Under the pieces are notes generated by a model, which was not told the origin of the DNA, searched no databases, and saw only the letters and a list, made by a program, of their open reading frames with translations. Below are positions 8,543 through 16,108 of a stretch of 64,000 nucleotides of DNA, one piece after another (positions within the stretch are counted from its first letter, which is position 1; each line of letters starts with the position of its first letter). The position numbers and the translations under genes are program-made. This DNA comes from Haloarcula amylolytica JCM 13557 (lineage in GTDB: Archaea; Halobacteriota; Halobacteria; Halobacteriales; Haloarculaceae): NCBI RefSeq assembly GCF_000336615.1, contig NZ_AOLW01000047.1, positions 2,099 to 66,098 of the forward strand. Direction: 5' to 3'.

Positions 8543-9328
8543 ATGGACTGGCAGCGGGCCGACGTGCCCGTCCCGACGCGGGCACCGACCGGCAGCACGG
8601 CGGCATACGTTTGCGGCGACGAGGCGGCTCTTCTTGTGGACCCCGCGGATACGGATGATGCGCTCGATTCGCTTCTCAGTGACCGCACCCTTGCTCACAT
8701 TGCGCTCACACACTCCCACCCCGACCACGCCGGTGCCGTCGCACACTACGCCAGAGAGACGAACGCGACGGTCTGGGCGCGGCGTGGCCGGGCGGCCGCA
8801 TTCGAGGCTGCGACCGGCGTTACCCCTGACAAACTGTTCAGCGAGGGGACGACGATTCCGACCGACGCCGGCCCGGTGACCATCCTCGACACGCCGGGCC
8901 ACGCGCCGGAGCACGTCGCCTTCGAAACTGACGGGACCGTCGTCTCCGGCGACCTCGCTGTCGCCGAGGGTAGCGTTGTCGTCGGCGCACCAGAGGGCGA
9001 CGTTCGGGCCTACCTCTCGTCGCTCCGTCGTCTCCACGCCAGAAACCCCGACGCGCTGTTGCCCAGCCACGGGCCGCGTATCGAGAGCCCACGGGAGACC
9101 TGTGCGCGCCTCATCAACCACCGACTGGAACGCGAACGACGTGTTCGGGCGGCTGTCAACGACGGGGCCGACACCCTCGACGAAATCCTCGACGCCGCCT
9201 ACGAGAAGGACCTCACCGGCGTGCGCGACCTTGCCCGTGCGACGGTGCTGGCCCATCTGGAAAAGCTCGCCGCCGAGGGCACTGTTTCGTGGGACGGCGA
9301 GCGGGCCGCACTGCATCCAGCGGAGTGA
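8543..9328 (+). CDS. MBL-fold metallo-hydrolase (LACTB2-like)
   Basis: 261 aa. The zinc signature THSHPDHAG is at 56-64 (H57, H59, D61, H62), followed by TPGHAPEHV and VVSGDLAV supplying the further metal ligands, and a C-terminal SHGP. After about residue 190 a helical/wHTH-like segment (LARATVLAHLEKLAAEGTV) follows, as in the LACTB2 subgroup of hydrolases and endoribonucleases. Substrate unknown. It sits in a three-gene forward run with the small regulator and the Cys-cluster protein. Confidence 0.88.
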   Translation: MDWQRADVPVPTRAPTGSTAAYVCGDEAALLVDPADTDDALDSLLSDRTLAHIALTHSHPDHAGAVAHYARETNATVWARRGRAAAFEAATGVTPDKLFSEGTTIPTDAGPVTILDTPGHAPEHVAFETDGTVVSGDLAVAEGSVVVGAPEGDVRAYLSSLRRLHARNPDALLPSHGPRIESPRETCARLINHRLERERRVRAAVNDGADTLDEILDAAYEKDLTGVRDLARATVLAHLEKLAAEGTVSWDGERAALHPAE

Positions 9329-9361
9329 CGCCTTTTTGCCTGTCGGCCCGCTACCACGGCT

Positions 9362-10102
9362 GTGGACTCCCTCGAAACCGAACTCCAACGGGCCCGTGCG
9401 CTCGACGAGTCGGAACTGGCCGACGCTATCGAGGCTATCGGGTTCGAATGCACCCGCTGTGGGGCCTGCTGCAAGGCCGAGTCGGCGTGTGGCGAGGACG
9501 GTGAGAGCGCCGACGAGGGTGGCGGAGCCGTCGTCTCCGACGGGAACGCTGAGTCCGCCGAAACCGACGCCGAACCACATACAGCGACGGTGTTTCCCGA
9601 CGAGATACGGCGGCTACAGGCGGCCGGGGAGTACGACTTCCGCGACGTGGCCCGACCGATGCCGTACGGGCTTGCGGATGGCCCGGACGGCCCCGAGGGC
9701 GAGACGTTCGAGTGGGCGCTCCAGACCGACGACTGCGGCGACTGCACCTTCTACGCCGAAGACGACGAGGGAACGGGTGCCTGTACGGTCCACGGCGACC
9801 GCCCGCTCATCTGCCGGACCTACCCGTTCAGCGTCGCGCTCGGCGGGACGAGCCAGCCGATGGGCGAAGCCGTCGACGAGGAGGGCATGGTCCGCGCCCA
9901 CGAGTGTGAGGGACTCGGCCGGGATATCTCCAGAGCCGACGCCGAGGAGTTGGCGGCGGCGCTCAAGGAACGTGCCGTTCGGGAACTCGAAGAGGCCATC
10001 GGCGTCCGCGACAACTACCGGCCCGTCGACCCGTCAGCCGGACAGGTCGTCGTCCACGACTCCGAAGGGGCAAAGCGCCCCGACGGCAGTGCCTACGAGT
10101 AG
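9362..10102 (+). CDS. YkgJ family cysteine-cluster protein
   Basis: 246 aa with a GTG start at 9362. The metal-binding signature is clear: CTRCGACCKAESAC (30-43), then CGDCTFY, ACTVHGDRPLICRTYP. This UPF0153/YkgJ cluster is thought to hold an Fe-S or zinc centre; its role is not established. An acidic insertion rich in Glu, Ser and Gly (about 44-70) follows the first Cys group, as is common in halophiles. The gene is convergent with the TRAM-domain gene, only 2 nt separating their stops. Confidence 0.87.
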   Translation: MDSLETELQRARALDESELADAIEAIGFECTRCGACCKAESACGEDGESADEGGGAVVSDGNAESAETDAEPHTATVFPDEIRRLQAAGEYDFRDVARPMPYGLADGPDGPEGETFEWALQTDDCGDCTFYAEDDEGTGACTVHGDRPLICRTYPFSVALGGTSQPMGEAVDEEGMVRAHECEGLGRDISRADAEELAAALKERAVRELEEAIGVRDNYRPVDPSAGQVVVHDSEGAKRPDGSAYE

Positions 10103-10104
10103 CC

Positions 10105-10503
10105 TCAGACGTCGTCGATGATTTCGCCGACCGCGAAGTTCGACTTGACCTCGGTGATCTCGATCTTGACTCGTTCGTCGATTTCGGCCCCCGGAACGAT
10201 GATAACGTAGCCGCGCTCGACGCGGGCGATGCCGTCGCCCTGCTTCCCGATGTCTTCGATCTCGACGTAGCGCGTCTCACCCGGTTCGACCGGCGGCTGT
10301 GGCTGGTCCGGTGGCGTGTCCGACACCGTTTCCTCCTCCGTCTCTGTCCCCTCGTCTGTGGAGATGAGCGCAACACGATAGGTACTGCCCGAGTCGACTG
10401 CGCCCGTCTCGATCTCTCGACGCGGGACCTCCACGACGTACCGGTCCCCCTCGTCGCGGATATCGGCACTGAACAGACACAGCAGTTGATCCGAGATTTC
10501 CAA
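10105..10503 (-). CDS. TRAM domain RNA-binding protein (TTG start)
   Basis: 132 aa. A TTG at 10503 gives an N-terminus LEISDQLLCLFSA, the typical start of haloarchaeal TRAM proteins (usually MEISDQLL), and GGAGG stands 9 nt before it. In-frame ATGs at 10539 and 10626 add residues not expected in the family. The N-terminal part is a small beta domain; a Pro/Glu linker (about 60-75) follows; the C-terminal TRAM fold carries GETRYVEIEDIGKQGDG and ends KSNFAVGEIIDDV. TRAM proteins bind structured RNA and are proposed RNA chaperones in archaea. Confidence 0.85.
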   Translation of the reverse strand: MEISDQLLCLFSADIRDEGDRYVVEVPRREIETGAVDSGSTYRVALISTDEGTETEEETVSDTPPDQPQPPVEPGETRYVEIEDIGKQGDGIARVERGYVIIVPGAEIDERVKIEITEVKSNFAVGEIIDDV

Positions 10504-10741
10504 TGTGATAGACCTCCGTTCGGCCACAAAACGGGCCATTACTAAAGAACTGCCGGAGCGAACGACTGTGACCGTCCCAACTGCGGAGCGACGACGAGCG
10601 CTCACGGTGTTTCCCGCCTGTACCAACTACCTGTCGCGTGGCCCAACTCGCGGCAGTATCCCCGGTTCGAGCGAGGGAAAACCGCAAGACTGCAAGCCGT
10701 TAACCGTCTGTACCAAATCCCATAAGGGTGTCTCGATACTG

Positions 10742-10757
10742 TTAGTAACTGTACTAA
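10742..10757. promoter_or_regulatory. Inverted repeat TTAGTA-N4-TACTAA touching the DUF7123 start codon
   Basis: A perfect 6-bp inverted repeat with a 4-nt spacer ends on the A of the ATG at 10757. If the transcript is leaderless, the repeat would cover the transcription start. It is a natural autorepression site for the wHTH-like product. Confidence 0.5.
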
Positions 10758-10999
10758 TGAGCGCCACCGCACAAACCCCCGACAGTCCGCTCTCGGACAA
10801 GCAGCGACGTATTCTGGAGTATCTCCGTTCCAATGCTGACGAACAGACGTATTTCAAATCGCGGCTCATCGGTGATGAACTCGGTCTCTCAGCCAAAGAG
10901 GTCGGGACGAACATGACAGCTATCGCCGACGGCGACCACGATCTGGCTGTGGAAAAGTGGGGGTACTCCTCCTCGACGACGTGGATGGTCGAGACCTGA
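10757..10999 (+). CDS. DUF7123-type small wHTH protein
   Basis: 80 aa. The sequence SDKQRRILEYLRSNADEQTY followed by FKSRLIGDELGLSAKEVGTN, ending GYSSSTTWMVET, is a compact winged helix of a conserved haloarchaeal family that I recognise as DUF7123. The start at 10757 is chosen because the family begins with MSAT/TEKQRR-like residues; upstream sequence in the same frame is non-coding in character. Function unknown, presumably DNA binding. Confidence 0.8.
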   Translation: MSATAQTPDSPLSDKQRRILEYLRSNADEQTYFKSRLIGDELGLSAKEVGTNMTAIADGDHDLAVEKWGYSSSTTWMVET

Positions 11000-11199
11000 A
11001 CCGGTGCCGGCTCGACCGCGGATACGTCGGCACTCCCACTCGGCCGTCCAAACGAGTGAAAACTGTATCCTCACGTAGAGAAAATCCGGTGCCGTCGCTC
11101 ATTCATCGTTTCAGACGATTTATCCCTGATATATCCGGACACATTGTAAGTGGTGAATGTCTATATTGATAACCATTGAGGCCATAGTTGCACACATCA

Positions 11200-13080
11200 A
11201 TGGGCGAGGCTGGCTCCGCCATCCGGGTGCTTCACGTCGACGACGACCGGCAGTACGCAGAGACGACAGCGGCATTCCTCAAGCGAGAACGGACTGCGTT
11301 CGACATCGAGACCGCGACGAGTGCAGCAGCGGGCCTGCGTCTGCTCGAAACAGAGTCGGTCGACTGTATCGTTTCCGACTACGAAATGCCCGGCGAGAAC
11401 GGCATCGACTTCCTCGAATCTGTCCGCGAGGACTACCCTGATCTCCCGTTTATCCTGTACACGGGCCGTGGTAGCGAAGAGATCGCCGGTGACGCTATCT
11501 CCGCGGGCGTCACAGACTATCTACAGAAGACGTCAGACACCAGCCACTACGCCCTTCTCGCGAACCGCATCGTCAACGCCGTCGAACAGTACCGGTCACA
11601 GCGCGCCCTCGAAGCGAGTAAAGACAGGCTCTCGCTGTTTATCGACCAGTCGCCGCTCGGGTTCGTCGAGTATAACCAGGACTTCGAAATCGTCCGCGTC
11701 AACGACACTCTCACAGAGATATTCGGCTACACCGAGGAGGAACTGGTCGGCGAGACGTGGGAGGTGTTCGTCAGCGAGGAAAGCTACGACCACGTCGACG
11801 CGGTCACGTCCGCACTTAGCGAGGCCAGCGGTGGCTACCACAGCGTCAACGAGAACGTCCGGAAGGGCGGGGAGCGTATCATGGTCGAGTGGCACAATCG
11901 CCTCGTCACTGACGACTCGGGTGGTGTTGTCACTATCTTTTCACACTGTCAGGATGTCACGGACCGCATCGAGCACGAACAGAACCTCGCCCAGTTACGG
12001 GACTTCTTCGCCGAGGCGGAGGAACTCGGCGACCTCGGTGCCTGGGAGTTCGACGAAACCGGGACGTTGACCTGGACAGCGGGCACTCGCCGTATCCACG
12101 AGGTCGACGACGACTTCGATCCGACAATCGAAGAGGGACTGTCCTTCTATCATCCCGAAGACAGGGAGATGGTTTCGGACGCCGTCGATGCGGCCCTCGA
12201 AGACGGGGAACCGTACGATATCGAGACCAGGCTCATCACCGCGACAGGCGACCGTCGGTGGGTCCGGACCCACGGCAAACGCGTCGAAGGCGCGGAGAAG
12301 CGGACAGTTCGGGGGTTCATCCAGGATATCACCGAACAGAAGGAGCGCGAACGCAGGCTTCGCGTTCAGAACGAGCGACTGGAGTCCTTCGCCAGTGTCG
12401 TCAGCCACGACCTTCAGGGACCACTGACAGTCGCACAGGGCCACTTGGAGTTGGCCCAACAGGCAGTGACCAACGACCACCTCGACAGTATCGACAGCGC
12501 TCACGAGCGGATGCAGACGCTCATTGACGATATCCTGACGCTGGCACGGGACGGACGCGAGGCGACGACCACCGAGCCCGTCAGTTTACAGACCGCCGCA
12601 AGCGCGTGCTGGGAGACTATCGGGACGGAGAACGGGTCTCTGGTGACCGATACGGACAGTGTCGTCGTTGCTGACCCCCGCCGATTGCAGCGCCTGCTGG
12701 AGAACCTGTTCCGGAATTGCGTGGCACACGGGTCGGAATCCTCGCTCTCGCAGATGCACGAAAACAGCATGGAGCAGGGCTCTGGGGGCAGTCTGAGACA
12801 GTCCGACGAGACCGTCGAAAGCGATACCGGAGTGACGGTTACCGTCGGTGACATCGACGACGCCAGCGGTTTCTACGTCGCTGACGACGGTCCGGGGGTT
12901 CCCGAAGACGAGCGAGACACGGTGTTCGAAGCGGGCTACTCGACTGCGCCCGAAGGCACCGGCTTCGGCCTCGCAATCGTGGCCGATATCGCCGCCGTCC
13001 ACGGCTGGGATGTCAGTGTGACCGACAGCGAGTCGGGCGGAGCCAGGTTCGAAATTACCGGTGTTGACCGGGAGACGTAA
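11200..13080 (+). CDS. Hybrid sensor histidine kinase: REC-PAS-PAS-HisKA-HATPase
   Basis: 626 aa cytosolic signalling protein. An N-terminal receiver domain has acidic residues D14-D16, phosphoacceptor D60 (VSDYEMPG), T88 and K110. Two PAS domains follow (about 140-260 and 270-385), then the dimerisation helix with VVSHDLQGPL (phospho-His H403), the N-box LLENLFRNC and ATP-lid motifs DDGPGVP and GTGFGLAI. There is no transmembrane segment. The ATG at 11200 is preferred to a TTG 12 nt upstream. About 30 Ser/Gln/Glu-rich residues are inserted after the N-box. The ligand sensed by the PAS domains is unknown. Confidence 0.93.
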   Translation: MGEAGSAIRVLHVDDDRQYAETTAAFLKRERTAFDIETATSAAAGLRLLETESVDCIVSDYEMPGENGIDFLESVREDYPDLPFILYTGRGSEEIAGDAISAGVTDYLQKTSDTSHYALLANRIVNAVEQYRSQRALEASKDRLSLFIDQSPLGFVEYNQDFEIVRVNDTLTEIFGYTEEELVGETWEVFVSEESYDHVDAVTSALSEASGGYHSVNENVRKGGERIMVEWHNRLVTDDSGGVVTIFSHCQDVTDRIEHEQNLAQLRDFFAEAEELGDLGAWEFDETGTLTWTAGTRRIHEVDDDFDPTIEEGLSFYHPEDREMVSDAVDAALEDGEPYDIETRLITATGDRRWVRTHGKRVEGAEKRTVRGFIQDITEQKERERRLRVQNERLESFASVVSHDLQGPLTVAQGHLELAQQAVTNDHLDSIDSAHERMQTLIDDILTLARDGREATTTEPVSLQTAASACWETIGTENGSLVTDTDSVVVADPRRLQRLLENLFRNCVAHGSESSLSQMHENSMEQGSGGSLRQSDETVESDTGVTVTVGDIDDASGFYVADDGPGVPEDERDTVFEAGYSTAPEGTGFGLAIVADIAAVHGWDVSVTDSESGGARFEITGVDRET

Positions 13081-13099
13081 CTCGGTGGAAAGAATCAGC

Positions 13100-13705
13100 T
13101 CAGGGATCGTACCGCAGCAGTGAGTCGGCCTCGCCCGCTAGCTCGGCAACATCGTCATCGAACGAGTCGGCATACCGGATCAGCAGGGTCAACACTGTCT
13201 CTGGCTCGGTCACCGCGTACCCGTCTTCTCGGGACAGCAGTCCGGCGGACTCCAGGTCGCCGGCGTAGTTGCTCACTGTCGGTCGCGACACGTCGAGTTC
13301 GCTGGCCAGTTCAGAGGCCGTCACGTCCGGACGGCGAAGGAGCGTGACGAGCATCCCGCGGGCTGTCGAGCGTCGCAGGTAGCCAAGCGCTACCTGTTCG
13401 AACTCGGAGAACTGGCCGGCCGGGAAGTACCGCCGGTAGTCGCCGTCCTTCTGTGAGGCGACGACGTCCTCGTTTTCCAGCCGGTGGAGGTGGTGCTGGG
13501 CCTCGCCGGTCCCGAGTTTGAGGTCGTCGCGAAGCTTCGAGAAGTGTGTCCCGGGATGTGCCGAGACGTACCCGGCGATGGCGTCGGGGGCGTCGCTTTC
13601 GCTCCCGCTATCGCCGAAGCGGGCAAACGGGCTCGCTGCACCGAGGGCGGCAAAGCGACGGAGCGTCGCCCGCTTGTCCTCGTCCACGTCGCCCTCACGC
13701 GTCAT
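13100..13705 (-). CDS. Double winged-helix transcriptional regulator
   Basis: 201 aa from the ATG at 13705. Two wHTH modules are visible: about 39-96 (THFSKLRDDLKLGTGEAQHH) and about 102-165 (SELASELDVSRPTVSNYAGD). This tandem arrangement is common in haloarchaeal regulators of the IclR/ArsR-like superfamily. An upstream open frame exists but is antisense-like in composition. The target is unknown; the nearest upstream gene on the same strand is the stomatin homologue, 52 nt away. Confidence 0.85.
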   Translation of the reverse strand: MTREGDVDEDKRATLRRFAALGAASPFARFGDSGSESDAPDAIAGYVSAHPGTHFSKLRDDLKLGTGEAQHHLHRLENEDVVASQKDGDYRRYFPAGQFSEFEQVALGYLRRSTARGMLVTLLRRPDVTASELASELDVSRPTVSNYAGDLESAGLLSREDGYAVTEPETVLTLLIRYADSFDDDVAELAGEADSLLRYDP

Positions 13706-13757
13706 TGCTACCGAAAAGGTGGGTCGGTAATAAAACGTCTTCGCCTGGTTATCAGGA

Positions 13758-14945
13758 CTAGTCGTCCTTATCCACTTCTGACGTTCGCGTCGTGTCGTCG
13801 GGGCCGCCGGCCACGTCAGTCGTGCTCGGGTCGTCGTCGATTTCGGCGTCCATCTCCTCGATGACGTCGTCGGCGCTGTCGACGCCGGAGTCCTCGCCGT
13901 GTTTGATCTTCTGGGCTTCCTCTTCCATGGCTTCGACGTCGACCTGCGCTTCCTCGTCGATCTGGCCGAGGATTTCCTCGATATCGTCGAGGCCGAGCAT
14001 CTCGCGGGTCTCGTCGTCGAAGTCAAGGGCTTCCAGCGCGTGCCCGTTCTCTTTCACGTCGGAGCCCTGGAGGTGCTTGCCGTAGCGGCCCACCAGCGAG
14101 GTGAGTTCCTGCGGGAGGATGAACTTCGTCGACTCGCCCTGGCCGATCTCGGCCAGCGTCTCCATCCCCTTGTCGATAACAGCACGCTCGCCCATCGATT
14201 CGGCGGATTTCGCACGCAGCACGGTCGAGATTGCGTCACCCTGGGCTTCCAGGATCTGGCTCTGTTTCTCACCCTGGGCGCGGATGATGTTCGACTGCTT
14301 GTCACCTTCCGCCGTCTCGATGGCGGAGCGCCGTTCACCCTGGGCTTCCAGAATCATAGCACGGCGTTTCCGCTCGGCGGAGGTCTGTTGCTCCATGGCC
14401 TGCTGGACGTCCTTGGACGGGTTGACCTCGCGGACCTCCACGCTCTCGACGCGAACCCCCCACTCGTCGGTGGGTTCGTCGAGTTCCTTCCGGATGCGGG
14501 CGTTGATTTCGCCCCGCTTGTTCAGCGTGTCGTCCAGTTCCATGTCACCCAGCACGGCACGGAGGGTCGTCTGGGCGAGGTTGGAGACGGCGCGCTCGTA
14601 GTTATCGACTTCGAGGAAGGCCTTCTTCGGGTCCATCACCTTGATGTAGACGACGGCGTCGGCGGTCACCGGCGAGTTGTCGCGGGTGATTGCCTCCTGC
14701 CGTGGCACGTCGAGCGTCTGGGTACGCATGTCGAACCGCGTCACGTCTGAGACGAAGGGATAGATGAAGTGAATCCCCTGGTCGAGGACGCCGCGATAGG
14801 TGCCGAGGACCGTGTAGGCACCTTTCTGGTACGGGCGGATGATCACGACGCTGGAGTACACCAGCGCGATGGCGATCAGGAGGAAGATTACGGTAACGAA
14901 ACCGATGAGTCCTCCGGGTTGTAGCGGTGCTGTCGCGGGGAACAT
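13758..14945 (-). CDS. SPFH/stomatin-like membrane protein
   Basis: 395 aa. One N-terminal membrane helix (about 10-32) is followed by RPYQKGAYTVLGTYRGVL and a full SPFH/band-7 domain (about 35-200), then a coiled coil with repeated AQGEK/AQGDA units (about 200-245) and an acidic C-terminal tail. Stomatins form oligomeric scaffolds in membranes. The upstream partner is an NfeD protein 71 nt away on the same strand, the standard stomatin-NfeD operon. The tail (EEAQKIKHGEDSGVDSAD) is extended compared with bacterial stomatins. Confidence 0.95.
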   Translation of the reverse strand: MFPATAPLQPGGLIGFVTVIFLLIAIALVYSSVVIIRPYQKGAYTVLGTYRGVLDQGIHFIYPFVSDVTRFDMRTQTLDVPRQEAITRDNSPVTADAVVYIKVMDPKKAFLEVDNYERAVSNLAQTTLRAVLGDMELDDTLNKRGEINARIRKELDEPTDEWGVRVESVEVREVNPSKDVQQAMEQQTSAERKRRAMILEAQGERRSAIETAEGDKQSNIIRAQGEKQSQILEAQGDAISTVLRAKSAESMGERAVIDKGMETLAEIGQGESTKFILPQELTSLVGRYGKHLQGSDVKENGHALEALDFDDETREMLGLDDIEEILGQIDEEAQVDVEAMEEEAQKIKHGEDSGVDSADDVIEEMDAEIDDDPSTTDVAGGPDDTTRTSEVDKDD

Positions 14946-15016
14946 GACAGTCAGACCTCCGGAGCGCTCAAGGAAAAGGCTTCGGTGTCCCTGTCACAAA
15001 CTACCGAATTACACAC

Positions 15017-15619
15017 CTACGCCCGCTCGGATTCCCGCTCCGGTTCGGCGTCGTCGTTCTCGCTGCCCCGGTTTCGATCACGTTCGAGTGCGCGGTCGAT
15101 TTCGTCGCTCGCCGACTCTACCGGCTCGACATCCAGCACGTTCCCGCCGCCGGGGTCGATGACGATGACCTCCGTTCCCTCCTCTATCGGGTCGCCGGAA
15201 CTGCGGGCCTGATAGTACGGATTGAAGCCGCCGTCTTCCAGTTTGACCTCGCCGTCACTTCGGGTCACGCGCTCGGTCACAGTCCCGAACTGGCCAGTAA
15301 GCGAGTCGGAACTGAGCGTCTGTCCGCGGCCCGGCGCGGCGAAATCGAGCTTTCGATACCCCCAGAGCGTGACCGCCGTGGTCGCCAGGACGATGACTGT
15401 GAGGATGAGCGGCGCGAAGATACCCAGGCTCGCTGGGATGAACAGCCCGACCAGCCCCGCTGTCAGCAGGGCCACGCCGAGGACGAAGAAGTGAGTCCCG
15501 GGGGCGAGTGCTTCGCCCACGATGAGGCCCGCGCCGGCCAGAAACAGCAGGATGGAGAGCGACATACCTAACAGTGGTTCGGTCTGCAGTGTGGCAACTG
15601 CCGCCAGCGGGTTCACCAT
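15017..15619 (-). CDS. NfeD family membrane protein
   Basis: 200 aa short-type NfeD (no N-terminal ClpP-like protease domain). Three to four membrane helices occupy about residues 15-90; the soluble C-terminal OB-like domain is about 100-165 (LTGQFGTVTERV, GTEVIVIDPGGGNVLDVEPV); an acidic/basic tail follows. It is the expected partner of the stomatin encoded directly downstream. Confidence 0.92.
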   Translation of the reverse strand: MVNPLAAVATLQTEPLLGMSLSILLFLAGAGLIVGEALAPGTHFFVLGVALLTAGLVGLFIPASLGIFAPLILTVIVLATTAVTLWGYRKLDFAAPGRGQTLSSDSLTGQFGTVTERVTRSDGEVKLEDGGFNPYYQARSSGDPIEEGTEVIVIDPGGGNVLDVEPVESASDEIDRALERDRNRGSENDDAEPERESERA

Positions 15620-15691
15620 GCCCCGACTTAGTGTCGGAGCAGGATTAAGTGTCGGGGTAGAGAGCGCGACTCTGAAGGTGCCGATGTAGCC

Positions 15692-16063
15692 TCACGCATC
15701 GCTCGTCCGGACAAAGAACCCGTACAGTACAGCGGTTCCGAGCGCGACAGACAGGACCACGCCGCCGAGTATGGACGGCGCGTACATCTCCGCCCCGAGG
15801 AACATCCGTCCGAGGGCGAGGATCGCGATGCAGACCCCCAGCGCGACGAAGACAACGTTCTCAGGCTTCGGCGCATCGGGAGTCACTTCCAGGTCCGGGG
15901 CGAACGAGCCCGCGACCGCGCCCTCCTCCTCGTCGGCCGCGTCCGTATCGGCCGCGTCACCGTCGACCTGAATCACGTCGGCTTCCGTCGCCAGTTCGTA
16001 CTCCTCGGTGAACGTGTCACCCGTAGCGGCCGCATCGTCTCGTGCGGCCCCGTCGTCATCCAT
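15692..16063 (-). CDS. Small two-helix membrane protein
   Basis: 123 aa. A very acidic N-terminal half (about 1-65) is followed by two hydrophobic helices (about 69-90 and 95-118) and a short polar end. It resembles conserved haloarchaeal membrane proteins without assigned function. It lies 45 nt past the metG stop on the same strand, so it may be read through from metG. Confidence 0.75.
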   Translation of the reverse strand: MDDDGAARDDAAATGDTFTEEYELATEADVIQVDGDAADTDAADEEEGAVAGSFAPDLEVTPDAPKPENVVFVALGVCIAILALGRMFLGAEMYAPSILGGVVLSVALGTAVLYGFFVRTSDA

Positions 16064-16108
16064 GGTCTGTGATACGTGCCGTGACTACAAAAGCGCTGGC
16101 GACTGGGC

